Shown: positions 44,730 through 54,920 of the stretch, one piece after another
Position numbering within the stretch: the first letter of the stretch is position 1
Layout of the letters: each line of letters begins with the position of its first letter
Origin: Castanea sativa
Taxonomy: Eukaryota; Streptophyta; Magnoliopsida; Fagales; Fagaceae
Length of the DNA stretch: 64,000 nucleotides
Assembly: GCF_040712315.1 (NCBI RefSeq)
Contig: NC_134018.1
Location: 20,243,335 to 20,307,334 of the forward strand
Direction: 5' to 3'
The notes under the pieces: generated by a model
Database searches by the model: none
What the model was told of the DNA's origin: nothing
Seen by the model: only the letters and a program-made list of their open reading frames with translations
Translations under genes and position numbers: made by a program

Positions 44730-44960
44730 TATATGTGAGCATGAATAATTGCAAGTTCTTTGATTATTAATGAACAGTTGGATTCTTGGGGAAAAGGTTC
44801 TTAAGGTACCATTTTTGAGCTGTTTAAACTTTAAAAAGCACTTTAAACACAATTGTAATGTTTTTATGTTTCTATTAGGAGGCTTCTATACGAATAGGAT
44901 AAGTGGTTCTAAGGCTCCTAAATGCACAGTATAAAAGTCATATCAGTTCTACTCAATTTC
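44730..44960 (+). repeat. Dispersed segment, copy 3 of 3
   Basis: Contains an acceptor-like TGAACAG followed by TTGGATTCTTGG...GGTACCATTTTTGAGCTGTTTAAACTT. It is a weaker match to 10528-10570 and 15051-15096. Confidence 0.4.
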
Positions 44961-47329
44961 GGCTAAAGTATTTGTTGGCCAACACCTTAAAATCCTTTCA
45001 ATATTTTTTTATTATATGGTATACTTTTATTCATTGATGCCTCTTGTCCACCCCCTTGTCCATCTCAACTTTTTCCTCTTTATTCATGCCACAAGTTCTC
45101 AACGTATAGAAGTTACTACATTAAAAGTTGAGTTACTTCCATTTTTTATTGTAATTAAAAAAAATGATATATTTAGAGAAAGTGCTTCTTTAATAGATAG
45201 GAAAAGTACACAAAATCTCATGTCGTTTCTCACACTCTAGAGTTTTGAGTGTAACACTTAACAATCGTCTAGTATTGTTTTATGTTCAACAATTAAACAT
45301 CCACTAAAATATATAGTGAGTTGCTTATGCGATGACACATGTAAATATTTAGAACTACATTTTCACATCAAATAGTATCATATGGTGGTTGTGTTACACT
45401 AAAAGACCCCATGGGGATTAAGGGTTACAAAATTTACAGTTGACACACAAATAATACCACATGGAATTATTTTATCACACTACAAAAAGAACAACAAAGT
45501 CTTAGTGCTAAATTTTTATAGTCTTAGTGCTAAATTGCTTGAGTTTCTATCCAACTTGAAGAAATTATTATAGTCTACTCTTGAGGAGTTGTGCGGCCAA
45601 GAGAGCCATTTGCACCGAGTTCTACTCCGGGTGGCATAAATCTACCTTTAAGGACAACGCTATTTGCCTGATTTTATAATTTGTGAGATCTTTCTCACTT
45701 TAACTATCCATTTTTATCATTGCTAATTTTTTAGGGTTTGTATTGTTGAATCAAAACTTGTTTATTTAGCCATGTTTTCCAGCAAGTTTATCACATATAT
45801 TCTTTTCCTTTATTCTATGCTATCTGAAGGCATAGTCTCCTTTACTTCGTCAATTGACATGTTCCTTTTAACTATTGGCTTAAAAACATCTAATGATGTT
45901 AGAAAGCTTTCATGGTCTTTCTAGGCCCGCCTTACTTTTTTGTTAATTACAGTTAGATAAACTCTTTTTTAGTTATTGATTACGTTCAACATCTTCACTA
46001 TTGCAAGTTCTCATGATCATGTATGCCTACCAGTCTCTTATTGGGGTCTGTTATCTCATCACATCGGCGTTGTGTGGGTTGTTACCACTCTAGCTTGCTT
46101 CTAAGGTTTTTTGGACAAAGGATGCACTTGACTAGTATTGGTGTTAATTTTCTATGATGTATAATTTTGTATCAATGAGAATATGGTTATCCTGTTCAAA
46201 AACGTTGGAAGTTTCTTGTTGTGTGATGAGGTACATATTAGGATGATGAGGCCATGGTTAATATCCATAATACATAATGCACAACACCATTTTGCATTTG
46301 CTTGTAGCTGATGGCTGTTTTATTCTTTTTCAAATGAGAGTTTCCAAACATGTACTTTGTTTTCTTTTATACTTTTATGCAGCTAAATCATTACAATCTT
46401 GCCCTACAGATAATCAACAGAACTGGGGTATGGAGTTTATGGTTCACATCAGAGATAAGAAGAAATTAAATATTGATTTTTTTTTTTAATTTGGTTCAAT
46501 GTTTCAAGACTTTTCTAATTAAAAAAAAAAAATTATATGCATCATTTGGTTCAATGTTTCTAGACTTTTCATCCCTCACACATACACACAAATTATTTTC
46601 ATTTTAATTCATCATTTTCACCTCTTGTACCCTACCCCTTTATATATACTTATAACCCTTCAAGCCATCCCATGTAAAATATATACAGACTAAAAATAAT
46701 GTCATTTACCTTCAATCGTTCAATGACACCCATCTAGTTCAAACATAATTGTTTCATCTAATCCTAACACGTATGAGTTGGCTACAACCAAGGAAGGGTG
46801 ACTTACATTTTATATTAAGTGACAACAGCAATTACAATTTTGATGTTAGGTTGAACATTGTAGATTTATGGGTTTTATAAATGATGTGATTGATTGTAGG
46901 TGTTCAGGATGTATATTTTGATTTAAAATTAAGGAGAAAGAGAAATACACATTCTATATCATTTTTTATTCTATAATGTTCCTCCAAAGTTGTTGCTATT
47001 TTTTTTCTCATTCTTTAATTGAATAATTATAATGGATATGTGTGTACAATTTATGATTGTTGTTTTTTGTGATGAACTCATTACTAATAAAGTTTTATAA
47101 AAATTAAGCTATAATACATATACAACATTCTTCAAAGCCATCTTCCAGAAAACATTACAATATTATTTGTTCATCGCACAAATAATTTACTAGTTAGTAT
47201 AATTAAAGTTTGGCTATGGGAAGTCACAATACTAGAAAGATTTACTACAATAAGAGAGGAACCTTGACTAAATGATTAATCATAAATAAGACTCACGATA
47301 TTTTAAGCTAGGGAATAAAGAAAAGTTAT
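44961..47329. other. Gene-free AT-rich stretch
   Basis: No ORF above background. A 28-bp phrase ATTTGGTTCAATGTTTC(A/T)AGAC is duplicated at 46490 and 46543. No transposon ends, RNA genes or microsatellites of note. Confidence 0.4.
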
Positions 47330-47490
47330 TGGGATTTGTTTGTAAATTTAATGACCGCAGGTTGGGGAATGATATGAGAGTCCTTTTGTGGAATAAGGTA
47401 TGGTGAGGGCCCTTAGGAGATGCTTTTCTGAATTTATTTTTCATTGCTGACAATACAAAAAGTGATCAGTTACATAAGATACCTTAAGGG
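47330..47490 (+). pseudogene. Decayed LINE reverse-transcriptase C-terminal fragment
   Basis: One frame reads GNDMRVLLWNKVW, stop, GPLGDAFLNLFFIADNTKSD. It resembles the region after the RT core of plant LINEs, where Gly-Asn-Gly...Phe-Trp-x-Asp-x-Trp...Gly-Pro-Leu is usual. It is short and carries a stop in place of the expected Cys. No other part of a LINE is seen nearby. Confidence 0.45.
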
Positions 47491-48055
47491 AAACTTAATT
47501 ACAGCCCGAGATTGATTAGAGCAGGAGTTGATAGCTTTGTATTCAACTGAAGTTCATCAATAAACTAATGAAAAGCTAGACCAAAGGTTGCAAGAGCATC
47601 ATTTACTTGAGGTGAAATACTTTTATAAGGCATATAGAGTGAGATTAGGATTGGAGTTCCTATGGAATAGCATTTGGCATGTTGCAACTCATCTTAAAGT
47701 GGTTTCTTTGCTTGGACAGCTGTTGTGCAGGATACTCATACAGCAAAAGTTTTTATTAAGATAGAGTGATGTTATATGTGCAAGTTCATGACACTCCTGT
47801 CTATGTCAGTGTTCTAAATGCATAATATTAGTTTAAAAAAAAAGTGAGATTTTGAAACTCTTGGTCTATAATGGTTTTTCCGCGCAATCATGGATTCAAC
47901 ATGAAACCAATAAAATTTTTTTTTTAAAGGTGAAAAAGTAACCAAACGAATGACTTTCCAAAACTCATCAGGAACCACGGGGCATCCAATTTTCCTTTTT
48001 GTTGCAGTGTGATAGTGTTCTTAAAAATTGTATGGATTAAAAGAAAAAGAAAAGG
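47491..48055. other. Gene-free stretch before the hAT element
   Basis: AT-rich with no ORF or repeat that I can support. Confidence 0.4.
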
Positions 48056-48063
48056 AGTAGATA
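48056..48063. repeat. Target-site duplication AGTAGATA, left copy
   Basis: Identical to 51482-51489. Eight bases is the size made by hAT transposases. Confidence 0.92.
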
Positions 48064-48375
48064 CTATGAAGCACGGGTGCATTTCGGGATTCGGGTGCAG
48101 GTGCGGGTGCGGGACTCGGCAATTTTTGAAAAAGTATATTGCGGGTGCGGCGGGGTGCACGATTAAAAAATTATTAAAAATATTTTTATTTATATTTTTA
48201 ATATATTGCTAAGCATACTTTTTCGCATTATATAAACATATACCAAATTTAAGAGCAATAGTAGATAATAACTAGAATACAATTCCATTATATAAACATT
48301 CCATGATGTTCGAAAATTAGAATACAACTCACAAGTTTGAAACTAAAACAAAATAAAAGATAATCAACAAGACAA

Positions 48376-50710
48376 TCAAACACCAACATCATCATCATCA
48401 AGATCAATAGCTTCACTTCGAACTTCACTTTCACTAGTAGTAACACTAGTGCTAACATTCCTAATAACCATGGCCTCCAACTCTGGCTCATCAAGTGTAA
48501 GGGCTGCATTCTCAAGAATTCCAGCTCCTCCATGTATGTCGCTCTCATTCCAAGAATCTCTTGCAATATCCCACATCTTTGTATCTCTATTAATGTACTC
48601 CTCATTGCGCCTTGACAAGAGTCGAAGATTAGAATGCACATATACCAAATCCTCAGCACGTGTAGGAGCCATTTTGTTTCTTTTTAAGGAATGAATGAAT
48701 TTGTATGTGCTCCAATTCCTCTTAGCACATGAGGATGAACAAGGTTGTCCAAGAAGTTTAAGGGCAAGGGTTTGAAAAGTTTGAAATGCGGAGCCATGGT
48801 ATTGCCACCAAACCAAAGGTTGTAAGACCCACCTATCTGTTAAGGTAGCTGGTGAAGGAAACCTCCCTCCTGAAAATGTAGTAAACTCAAACTTCACCAC
48901 ATTTAATTCATTCACATCTTCAAAGTATCGATCCAAACACTTGCTCCTTTCCATAGATTTTTCATGATCTCGATGTGGAGGGATGCGTTTTGAATTCTCC
49001 GAAAGCCATTCAGTGGAGTAATACCTAGAGTTAAAGATTAAAAAACAAATATAAATGAAACGTGTGTTTTACTAGAGGGGGGAACTAAAATAGAAAATAA
49101 ATGTACTTACTTAGGATTTAAGGAATGAGCTAAGCAATGTAGTGGTGTGCAATTTTTAGTCCATCGATCAATGAGTATATCATACATCACACTCCAAAAT
49201 GAGCTATACTCATCATCTTCCAAGCCTTCATGATGATATATTGCTGCCTTCACCTTCTCTATCATTGAATCTCACATCTCATACACAAGATGAAGACAAG
49301 ACTTATCTGTGTCAGCTACTCGTAGCATATTATAAATAGGTGCTGTGAATTCAAGGATATAATCAACACTATCCCACCAAAGATCACTTAGAATCATCTC
49401 TTTCACCTTTTGAGCTTTTCCAACATCATCCTCCCTATAAGAAGCCCATTGCTCACAAATAGCCATGGTTTGAAGGCATCTTTTTATCAACTTCAACCTT
49501 TTTAGCATTATAACAACCGAAGCAAATCTAGTATCAGCAACTTGGAGCAGTTTTAATGGACAAAATTCATTAAACATTGCCAACCTCATTGAATGGTTCA
49601 TGATAAAAACACGTATGAAGGATGCCAACCTCATTGCCAACTACATTCCTCATATGTAACTTCATTCTTTTCAGTGTTTTTTGCTACACAAATATTTTTC
49701 AAAGCTAGATTGAGAGTATGGACAACACAAGGTGTCAAAAATATTTTGGGATACTCATCCTCAATAAGAGCTCCAGCAGACTTTATCACATTAGCATTAT
49801 CAGTGATGACTTGGAAAACTTTGTCATGTCCAATCTCTTTTATAGCATCCCTTAAAACCCCAGCAATATAATGTTTGTCTTTGAACACACCTAACCCATC
49901 AATTGCCTTTATAAACATTGGACCCCCATCTGATACAGCCATAATATTAATAAGAGGCCTCCTTTGTGGATCAGACCATCCATCAGAAACTATACTTACA
50001 CCATTTTTAAGCCAAAAGTCCTTAATTGGTTTCAAAAGTCTATCAACATGAGCTTTTTCTCTTTGCAAAAGTGTTGTTCTCAAGGTATTGTATCCAGGAG
50101 GAACATAACCTGGAATGCTATGAGTAGCGGCATATGAATAGGAACTACGATAATATGGGTTCCTTACAAAGTTAAACGGAAGCCCACCGGTGTAAAACAT
50201 CCTACCAATTCTACTATCCAATTCATGTCTAGCATTATTCTGGTATACTTTCTCTAGCGTAGGATTCACAACCTTCCTCCTCTTGTTACCATCAAAGGGA
50301 TTTGTACTATCACTCTCTTCCTGTGTCTAAAATGAGGGACTATTCCCAATAGGCCCATGGCTTGAGGGAGGTGGGGGTAAGGGAATTTGTCTTCTCCGTT
50401 CTCTCTCTAACTTATCATTCTCAACCTGATCATGCATTCGCTGCATTTCCAACCTATGGCTCAGTTTCACACTAGGGCATACTTTAATACCTTTATTAAC
50501 AATTTTTAATAGATGAGCCTTAACCCTAGAATAGGATCCTAAATAAATTTTACCACAATAGTTGCACTTAAAGTGTGTGTTTCCACCTGATTTAATAGTA
50601 GAACCAGGCAGTTCTTCTATTTTAGTCGCATACTGCCAAAGAGGAGCTTCATCATTTGGCACTTCTTCATTAGATGAAGGTGAACTTTTTGTGCTAGTAG
50701 CTTCATCCAT
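48376..50710 (-). pseudogene. hAT transposase (BED finger, DUF659, C-terminal dimerisation), two exons
   Basis: Starts at ATG 50710. A BED-type zinc finger comes first (LWQYATKIE, FKCNYCGKIYLGSYSRVKAH with a later His). Then a Pro-rich linker, TAG at 50327, and a DUF659 block (RIGRMFYTGGLPFNFVRNPY, VSIVSDGWSDPQRRPLINIM with the catalytic Asp, FQVITDNANVIKSAG with the second Asp). A frameshift near 49640 follows. The next segment includes LLQVADTRFASVVIMLKRL and a TGA at 49272-49274 in place of Trp. The intron is 49025-49110 (GTAAGT...CTCTAG). Exon 2 contains the hAT dimerisation motif (LVWWQYHGSAFQTFQTLALK, CSSSCAKRNWSTYKFIHS) and an acidic tail ending at 48376. Three lesions inactivate it. 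The family cuts and pastes hAT elements. Confidence 0.93.
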
Positions 50711-51239
50711 TGCAAATTCAAAAGATTCAATTTAACCTACAAATAATTTCCAAATATATAATAACTATTAACTAAATAAAAAATCAAACTCCAGTGTCAC
50801 AAGACTCACAACATTACACAGACAGCTTATATAAAATTAAAAAAAAAAAAATCAGATCACCACAGATTCACAACACAAATCACAAATCACAATGAGTAAT
50901 AATAACTATTAACTAAATAAAAAATCAATTATTAACTATTAACTAAAAGTGTGAGTGTGAAAGCTATGATACTTGAGGGGAGACGAAGAGCAAGGGAGAC
51001 GGAGAGTGAAAGTGAGACGAACAGTAGGGGAGACGGAGAGTGAGAGCGAGTTGAGACAGAGAGCAAGGGAGACGGAGTGGAGCCCTGAAGGCAAAGAGTG
51101 GGAGAGAGGCAGAGAGGCGCAGAAATATGAAGAGGGCTATGTGAAGGCTCTGACTGAACTGAAGTGAAGAGAAATGAGAGTGTATAATAGGGTTTTGTTT
51201 TTTTCCAAACGGTGCGTTTGCACCCTTTTTTTTTTTTTT

Positions 51240-51481
51240 TTTTTTGAATTTCGGCTGAATTAGCCGATTCACACTGGTATCGGTGGTTGCGCTTGATACG
51301 GACCGATATCGGTCGAATCGGCCTGATTTCACACGCGTCGATGTGAATCGGTGCGTATCGCGCCAAAAAAAAAAGGGGACGCGACACGGGCGCGCAGGCA
51401 GCGACGTCGTCTGCGCGTCCTCGCGTTTTGCCGCGTCGGACACGGGTGCGGCGGCCCAAACGCCGCGTCCGTGCTTCCTAG
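51240..51481 (-). promoter_or_regulatory. CpG-rich terminal and promoter region of the hAT element
   Basis: The 240 bp upstream of the transposase leader are unusually rich in CpG for this window. They hold repeated GATTC/GAATCGG, GTATCGG and GGTGCG words. A run of 21 T lies at 51222-51244. The region probably includes transposase-binding sites and the promoter. Confidence 0.55.
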
Positions 51482-51489
51482 AGTAGATA
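51482..51489. repeat. Target-site duplication AGTAGATA, right copy
   Basis: Pairs with 48056-48063. Confidence 0.92.
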
Positions 51490-51620
51490 TATATAAACTA
51501 GCCTCTGAGCATGCGCTCACGCTTATGCTTAGAGACTCTTCTATTTTTTTTAGTAAAGAATAATAATTTGCATCCGTTATAATTTGGAATTACTACACTG
51601 TGTGAGTTGTGTAATCAGTT

Positions 51621-51910
51621 AGGGATAATGTCCTAATTTTTAGCAACTTCCTCTAGCATTTTTGTGCAAGTTTCGCTTTAGTGAGAATTAATTTGAATTC
51701 CAAATAAAAGCAATAAATCAGAAGAAAAAATGCCTAAAATTTAAGAGATTGTTCGTTTTATTTTTTAAATTAATCAAATGGGGATGATGTCCTAATTTTT
51801 AGCAACTTCCTCTAGAAACTATGTGCAAGTTACGTTTTAGTGAGGAAGACGAAATGCGTAAAATATAAAAATTAATCAAATAGGGATAAAGTTCTAATTT
51901 TTAGAGTGCA
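51621..51910. repeat. Imperfect tandem repeat, period about 155 bp then 105 bp
   Basis: GGGATAATGTCCTAATTTTT...GCAACTTCCTCTAG recurs at 51622, 51779 and in part at 51883. GTGCAAGTT and TTTTAGTGAG follow in the first two copies. Confidence 0.8.
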
Positions 51911-52220
51911 ACCAAAAAAGATTTTCAGACAAATGAAATATCTTCTTTTGAGAATCTAAGTTTCAAGGTGAATAATATCAACCAAAAGGTGCAAAGTGCA
52001 ACCAAAACAAATTTTTACTCACTATTTTTTGTCCATATCTCATCAAATATTATGTATTTCAAGATGAAATTATTTAATGTCAAATTACTCATCTAGGCCT
52101 TTCTTAAGTAGTTATTCAACCTTCTGCTCAAAAAATAAAAAGAAAAAAGAAATAGTTACTGTCTTCAAAGCTGCCATGCTTGAGGTAACCCAAAATCCGC
52201 TAAGAGCTTGTCTAAGAAAA
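51911..52220. other. Flank of the B3 pseudogene
   Basis: AT-rich, with GTGCAACCAAAA repeated at 51907 and 51991. No gene. Confidence 0.4.
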
Positions 52221-53010
52221 CTAGTTATGAGAGGATTCTCTACAGAAATTTCGCTTGCTAATGCTAAAATTGAATCTGGAATTGTTTTGATCCCAAAAAA
52301 TTCTAATCTCATCACCTTCTTTTAGTTCCCTCCTTATCACAAATTCCTTGGTCCAATCTTCAATGAAGACATTGCTCCCATTTGTTCTCTGTTTGAAGAT
52401 CAATTGATGTTCAGACTTGGTATCAAAATCCCAAACAACCACTTGCAACCCATACTTGGTTATGAAATCTTCAATATATTTTTGTTTGCAATTAGTCAAA
52501 ACATGCTCCTTTAGTCAATTCTGTTGAGACCTCTTCTTGAGATAGTTTTGCTTCACTAATTTGAGGTTTGCAATCTTTCTTTTCCATCGTAGTAAGAAAA
52601 TTATAAAAGACAAGTTCTCTTTGCTTCCTTGTAGAAAAAATCAAATTAATCTGATCATTAGTTGAGATATTCTCTGTCATGAACTTGGATGAAACCGATG
52701 GAAGTTCACTCTTTTCGCCATCTCTTAGTTCCTGGTTTCGCTGGGCTTATAGCATAGCACTCTTTAGCTTCAACAAGGCTGTGTTTCTCTTCTCCAGCTT
52801 AGAAGAAAGCAATAAATCCAATGAAAGTTCACTCTTTTCTCCTTTTCCTTGTTGGTTTTTCAGGGCCTCTAGCCTAGCATATTTATGCTTCAATGTAGCA
52901 AGTTTATAGTCAATAGCTTGTCCAGTTCTGGGTTTAGAGAATAAACCGAACTATGATTGCCACGATAATGCAGATGAACTGGGCATAGAGGACTCTGAAA
53001 ATCCTTCCAT
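52221..53010 (-). pseudogene. B3 DNA-binding domain gene, broken
   Basis: The minus-strand frame from ATG 53010 (Met-Glu-Gly-Phe-Ser-Glu-Ser) has a TAG at 52951-52953, then a Lys/Glu-rich helical stretch (LATLKHKYARLEALKNQQG), two repeats of a Gly-Glu-Lys-Ser-Glu-Leu phrase, and ELTKG. A frameshift at about 52500 leads to YGLQVVVWDFDTKSEHQLIF, VFIEDWTKEFVIRRELKEGD and EIRIFWDQNNSRFNFSI, the second half of a B3 domain of the small plant B3 (REM-like) type. The N-terminal half of the domain seems deleted at the frameshift. B3 proteins are plant transcription factors. It is a pseudogene or a degraded paralogue. Confidence 0.75.
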
Positions 53011-53305
53011 CTCATTGAGAAAAATTAAGAGAGATAAAGTTTGACAATTATGGGTTTTTTTTTTTTTTGAATGAATGAGAAATAGAAGGCAGTATTGGAG
53101 TTAAATAGAAGAAGAAAGAATAAACGGTGTGGGAGATGTTCAATTCAAACACGGAAAACTCTTTCGCAAGAAATCTAAAAATCTAAGAATGGGCATAGTC
53201 TGTGGTTATAATTTCAAACGGCTAGAAAAGCAGAACGAATGGGTTGGTGAATTCGGCCTTGATGGTCGTATGCATTAGGGCCATAGTCAATTCCAATTAG
53301 GTAAA

Positions 53306-53336
53306 CTAGTTGCTAACCCGTGCTATGCACGGGAAT
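53306..53336 (-). mobile_element. Helitron-like 3' end, minus orientation
   Basis: Minus strand hairpin CCCGTGCATAGCACGGG, then TTAGCAA, CTAG and a T. This is the 3' structure of Helitrons (short GC-rich hairpin, then CTRR, inserted before T). The element body would lie to the right. Confidence 0.7.
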
Positions 53337-53609
53337 TTATCTATTTGTGAGATAGAAAAAATAATTTTATAAAATCTTAAATTGATTAAAAAACTACACC
53401 ATTGCATGATTTGCTCTTGCATGAATTCAATTTGTGTCACAATTTGATGAAGAAGCTATTACTTGAACATGCAATGACTTACAAAAAAATTGTTAGACAA
53501 TTTCAAATATCACAAAAAAATAATTCAAAAATTCAGATATTAAAACTTTTGAAAAACCAAAAAATATTAAAGAATCAAATGATTCACGGCATAGAAATTG
53601 TTGAAACAA

Positions 53610-53659
<50 letters not shown>

Positions 53660-53805
53660 CTAAACAATAGAGAAATATAAGAGAAAAATAAGTTACATTC
53701 AAAAGAATATGTAATCCATGGCTATAACTATTGAAAGAAATCAAAAGATTCAAAGCCTACAAATTATAAATAATATATATATATATACACACACACACAT
53801 ACACA
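53337..53805 (-). mobile_element. Body of a Helitron-like element
   Basis: AT-rich, non-coding. The phrases TTAAAACTTTTGAAA, CCAAAAAATATTAAAGAATCA, GAAACAAAACAA and ACAATAGAGAAATATAAGAGAAA are shared with 60389-60770. An (AT)n tract lies at 53613-53657. The 5' end is not defined. Confidence 0.5.
53613..53657. repeat. (AT)n microsatellite
   Basis: About 22 units. Confidence 0.95.
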
Positions 53806-53836
53806 CTAGTTGCTAACCTGTGCGATGCACAAAATC
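53806..53836 (-). mobile_element. Second Helitron-like 3' end, minus orientation
   Basis: Same structure as at 53306, with hairpin TGTGCATCGCACAGG (one arm mutated), TTAGCAA and CTAG. Confidence 0.6.
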
Positions 53837-54433
53837 GTCATACAAAAATTTTAAAATTTTATTTTGTTTAAATTTATGATCAATTGAAAATAAAAGTTAC
53901 AATTTAATAGGAAAAAAAATTCTAATACCAATAATGCATGATAAGTCCAACACCAATAATAATTTGGTATTCTTTGCTATCAGTAATAATTTGTTATACC
54001 TAAAATTTATGCTAAACATGAAATTGATAATTACTCCCAATACATAAAAATCATATGCAACAGGAATAATTTTTTTTTTTTTTTTAACTAAAGAAATTGT
54101 TAGCAAACCTAGAGTGGTAGTAATAAAGTTTGCAGTACATGAGATTGGGAAAGTAGTTGGTAAAAAAAAGTTTTTAATTCCTTATACTTTTCAAATTGCT
54201 GAAGTCCATTTTGTTTTTCCCTTCTATTTTTTTTTCCTTCACTTATGTTTTCAAATTCTTTCATCTTTATCACTTTGGAGTTTATTTCTTTTTTTTTTTT
54301 TTTTTTTCTTAACATCTATTATCCAATTTTTTTTTTAAAATTTCCTCATACTTTTCTAATTGCTCAACGGCACAAGTACATTCCGTTTTTCCCTTCTTCT
54401 TTTTCTTCTAATGTTTTTTCTTCTCCACCTTTT
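53837..54433. other. T-rich flank of the CACTA element
   Basis: Long T and A runs (54068-54086, 54289-54308) and no gene. The phrase ATGTTTTCAAATTCT(T/C)TCAT at about 54246 recurs in part at 57894, just beyond the CACTA element. Confidence 0.4.
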
Positions 54434-54920
54434 CACTACAACAAAATGTATTTTTAGTGACAAAAATTAATGAGGAAATATTTTTCGTCGCTAAAAATAC
54501 AGCTTTAGTGACGAAATATAAATTTCAAAAAATATAACATTTAGCGACGAAAAATGAATTTTGTTGCTATTGTGATCTGAAAATGGGCGCCAATGGAGGG
54601 AAACTTTGGTGCGAGTTTAATTAATCTATAGTGACGAAATATTTCGTCGCTAAAAGTTGAAATTTTAGCGACGAAATATTTCGTCACTGTAGGTATTGCT
54701 GTGGATAGTATTAGTGACGAAAATCTTTTCGTCGCTATAAAGAAGAATTAGCGACGAAAAATATTTGTCACTAAAAATAATAATAGTTTTGCACTTATAT
54801 GTTTTTAGTGACGAAATCACAATTTGTCACTAAAAATATGATTTAGCGACGAAATATGAATTTCGTCTCTAAAAATCGTAACAAAGCCCGGTCTTTAGTG
54901 ATGAAACTAAAATTCTTCAC
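54434..54920. repeat. CACTA subterminal repeats, left end
   Basis: About 15 copies of TTAGTGACGAAAT or its inverse ATTTCGTCGCTAAA, often in palindromic pairs (for example around 54631-54690). These are presumed transposase-binding sites. Confidence 0.9.

Larger units (their letters stand above)
48064..51481 (-). mobile_element. hAT transposon, 3,418 bp
   Basis: Terminal inverted repeats are CTATGAAGCACGGGTGC at the left and, read inward from the right, CTAGGAAGCACGGACGC. They are flanked by perfect AGTAGATA duplications. Both ends carry GC-rich subterminal repeats (GGGTGCGG at 48085-48160; GTATCGG/ATCGGTG and CGCG words at 51250-51470). A transposase gene lies inside on the minus strand. Confidence 0.95.

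Noticed and set aside
47924..48212. Short frames on both strands near the hAT left end
   Set aside because: They span the transposon boundary and have no recognised domain.
50932..51563. Several Arg/Ser-rich overlapping frames on both strands
   Set aside because: They come from the CpG- and GA-rich end of the hAT element and share no protein features.
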